A DNA stretch of 64,000 nucleotides from Devosia sp. (lineage in GTDB: Bacteria; Pseudomonadota; Alphaproteobacteria; Rhizobiales; Devosiaceae), in the NCBI GenBank assembly GCA_017794705.1, contig CP051235.1, forward strand, positions 1,861,010-1,925,009, written 5' to 3'. The notes under the pieces were generated by a model, which saw nothing but the letters and a program-made list of their open reading frames with translations, searched no databases and was not told where the DNA came from. Shown piece by piece: positions 63,735 through 64,000 of the stretch. Within the stretch, counting starts at the first letter, position 1; each line of letters starts with the position of its first letter. The translations under genes and the position numbers were made by a program.

Positions 63735-64000
63735 ATGGAGAGGCTCTTGAAAGTCAGGCAGATGGGCACGCACAAGGGGCGGGCCGTCGAACAGGTGACG
63801 CTGGTCAGCGTGACCGGGGTCGAAGTCGACATCATGAACTACGGGGTGGTGGTGCGCGACTGGCGAGTGCCGCTTGAGGGCAGCATGCGCTCGGTGGTTC
63901 TGGGGTTCGAGAGTTTTGAGCCCTACCCCGAGCACAGCCCGCATTTTGGATCGCTGGCCGGACGTGTTGCCAACCGCATCGCAATGGCCCGGTTCGACCT
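63735..64000 (+). CDS. galM: aldose 1-epimerase, N-terminal part (runs off the window)
   Basis: The frame is open from the ATG at 63735 to the right edge, giving 88 residues. It reads through VTGVEVDIMNYGVVVRDWRV, VVLGFESFEPYPEHSPHFGS and LAGRVANRIA, all typical of the mutarotase family. The missing part would hold the catalytic His and Glu. An internal ATG at 63762 is another possible start. It is divergent from the LacI gene across 139 bases and would interconvert alpha and beta anomers of xylose or its relatives, so it fits the locus. Confidence 0.9.
   Translation, partial: MERLLKVRQMGTHKGRAVEQVTLVSVTGVEVDIMNYGVVVRDWRVPLEGSMRSVVLGFESFEPYPEHSPHFGSLAGRVANRIAMARFD

Noticed and set aside
1-64000. 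tRNA, rRNA or CRISPR loci
   Set aside because: No cloverleaf-like segments, ribosomal RNA signatures or regularly spaced repeats were seen on either strand by eye; a covariance-model search would be the decisive check.

Overview
The window reads as a chromosomal backbone segment from a GC-rich alphaproteobacterium of the order Hyphomicrobiales (Rhizobiales). The evidence is gene order and content: dnaA beside rpsT and mutM, fabB-fabA divergent from an Irr-type Fur protein, a YlxR-L7Ae fusion in the nusA-infB operon, and the run mutS-glnD-murJ-trpS-usp-nfu-tsaB-rimI-fur-plsC-miaB-phoH-ybeY-tlyC-lnt-metK-trmB. A Devosia-like genus is my guess from protein style, not something the sequence proves. 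I see no rRNA, tRNA, CRISPR, phage or insertion sequence.

Region by region. (1) 1-7500, minus strand: the start of gyrB, then recF, dnaN, an Uup-type ABC-F ATPase and dnaA, followed by an 820-bp non-coding stretch with clustered GANTC sites and repeats. (2) 7500-15700: rpsT and mutM on minus; then a plus-strand run ubiE-ubiB-lipoprotein-dut-DUF2259-moeB-like; then fabB and fabA on minus. (3) 15900-20400: irr, a secreted SH3 protein, a 2-hydroxyacid dehydrogenase, and an ECF42 sigma factor with two DGPF/YCII partners. (4) 20400-34200: the rimP-nusA-ylxR-infB-rbfA-truB-rpsO-pnp translation/RNA cluster on minus. It is split by plus-strand guests (a serine beta-lactamase-like gene and an ArsR-AHSA1-DUF1801 cassette) and by one same-strand secreted protein. 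(5) 34400-57000, minus strand: an accessory trio (flavodoxin-type reductase, ketopantoate reductase family, alpha-toroid protein), then the trmB-to-mutS housekeeping run. (6) 57000-64000: a xylose/xylan locus with a LacI repressor, xylB, xylA, a REP-like palindromic element, a GH43 xylosidase and an SDR on minus, and a divergent galM fragment.

How the genes work together: region 1 is the replication initiation and clamp set. Region 2 combines quinone synthesis, nucleotide hygiene and unsaturated fatty-acid synthesis. Region 4 is transcription elongation, initiation factor and ribosome/RNA processing. Region 6 takes xylo-oligosaccharides to xylose, xylulose and xylulose 5-phosphate under a likely LacI repressor.

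No wholly new multi-gene system is obvious. The best leads are: an 18-bp perfect palindrome with a central CpG over the xylB start codon; a promoter-like TGTCGA-N17-CGAC upstream of the ECF42 module; the GANTC cluster upstream of dnaA; a perfect DnaA box in the dnaN leader; nested hairpins in the rpsO-pnp spacer; the plus-strand cassettes inside the translation cluster; and two convergent gene pairs whose stop codons share one CTAG.
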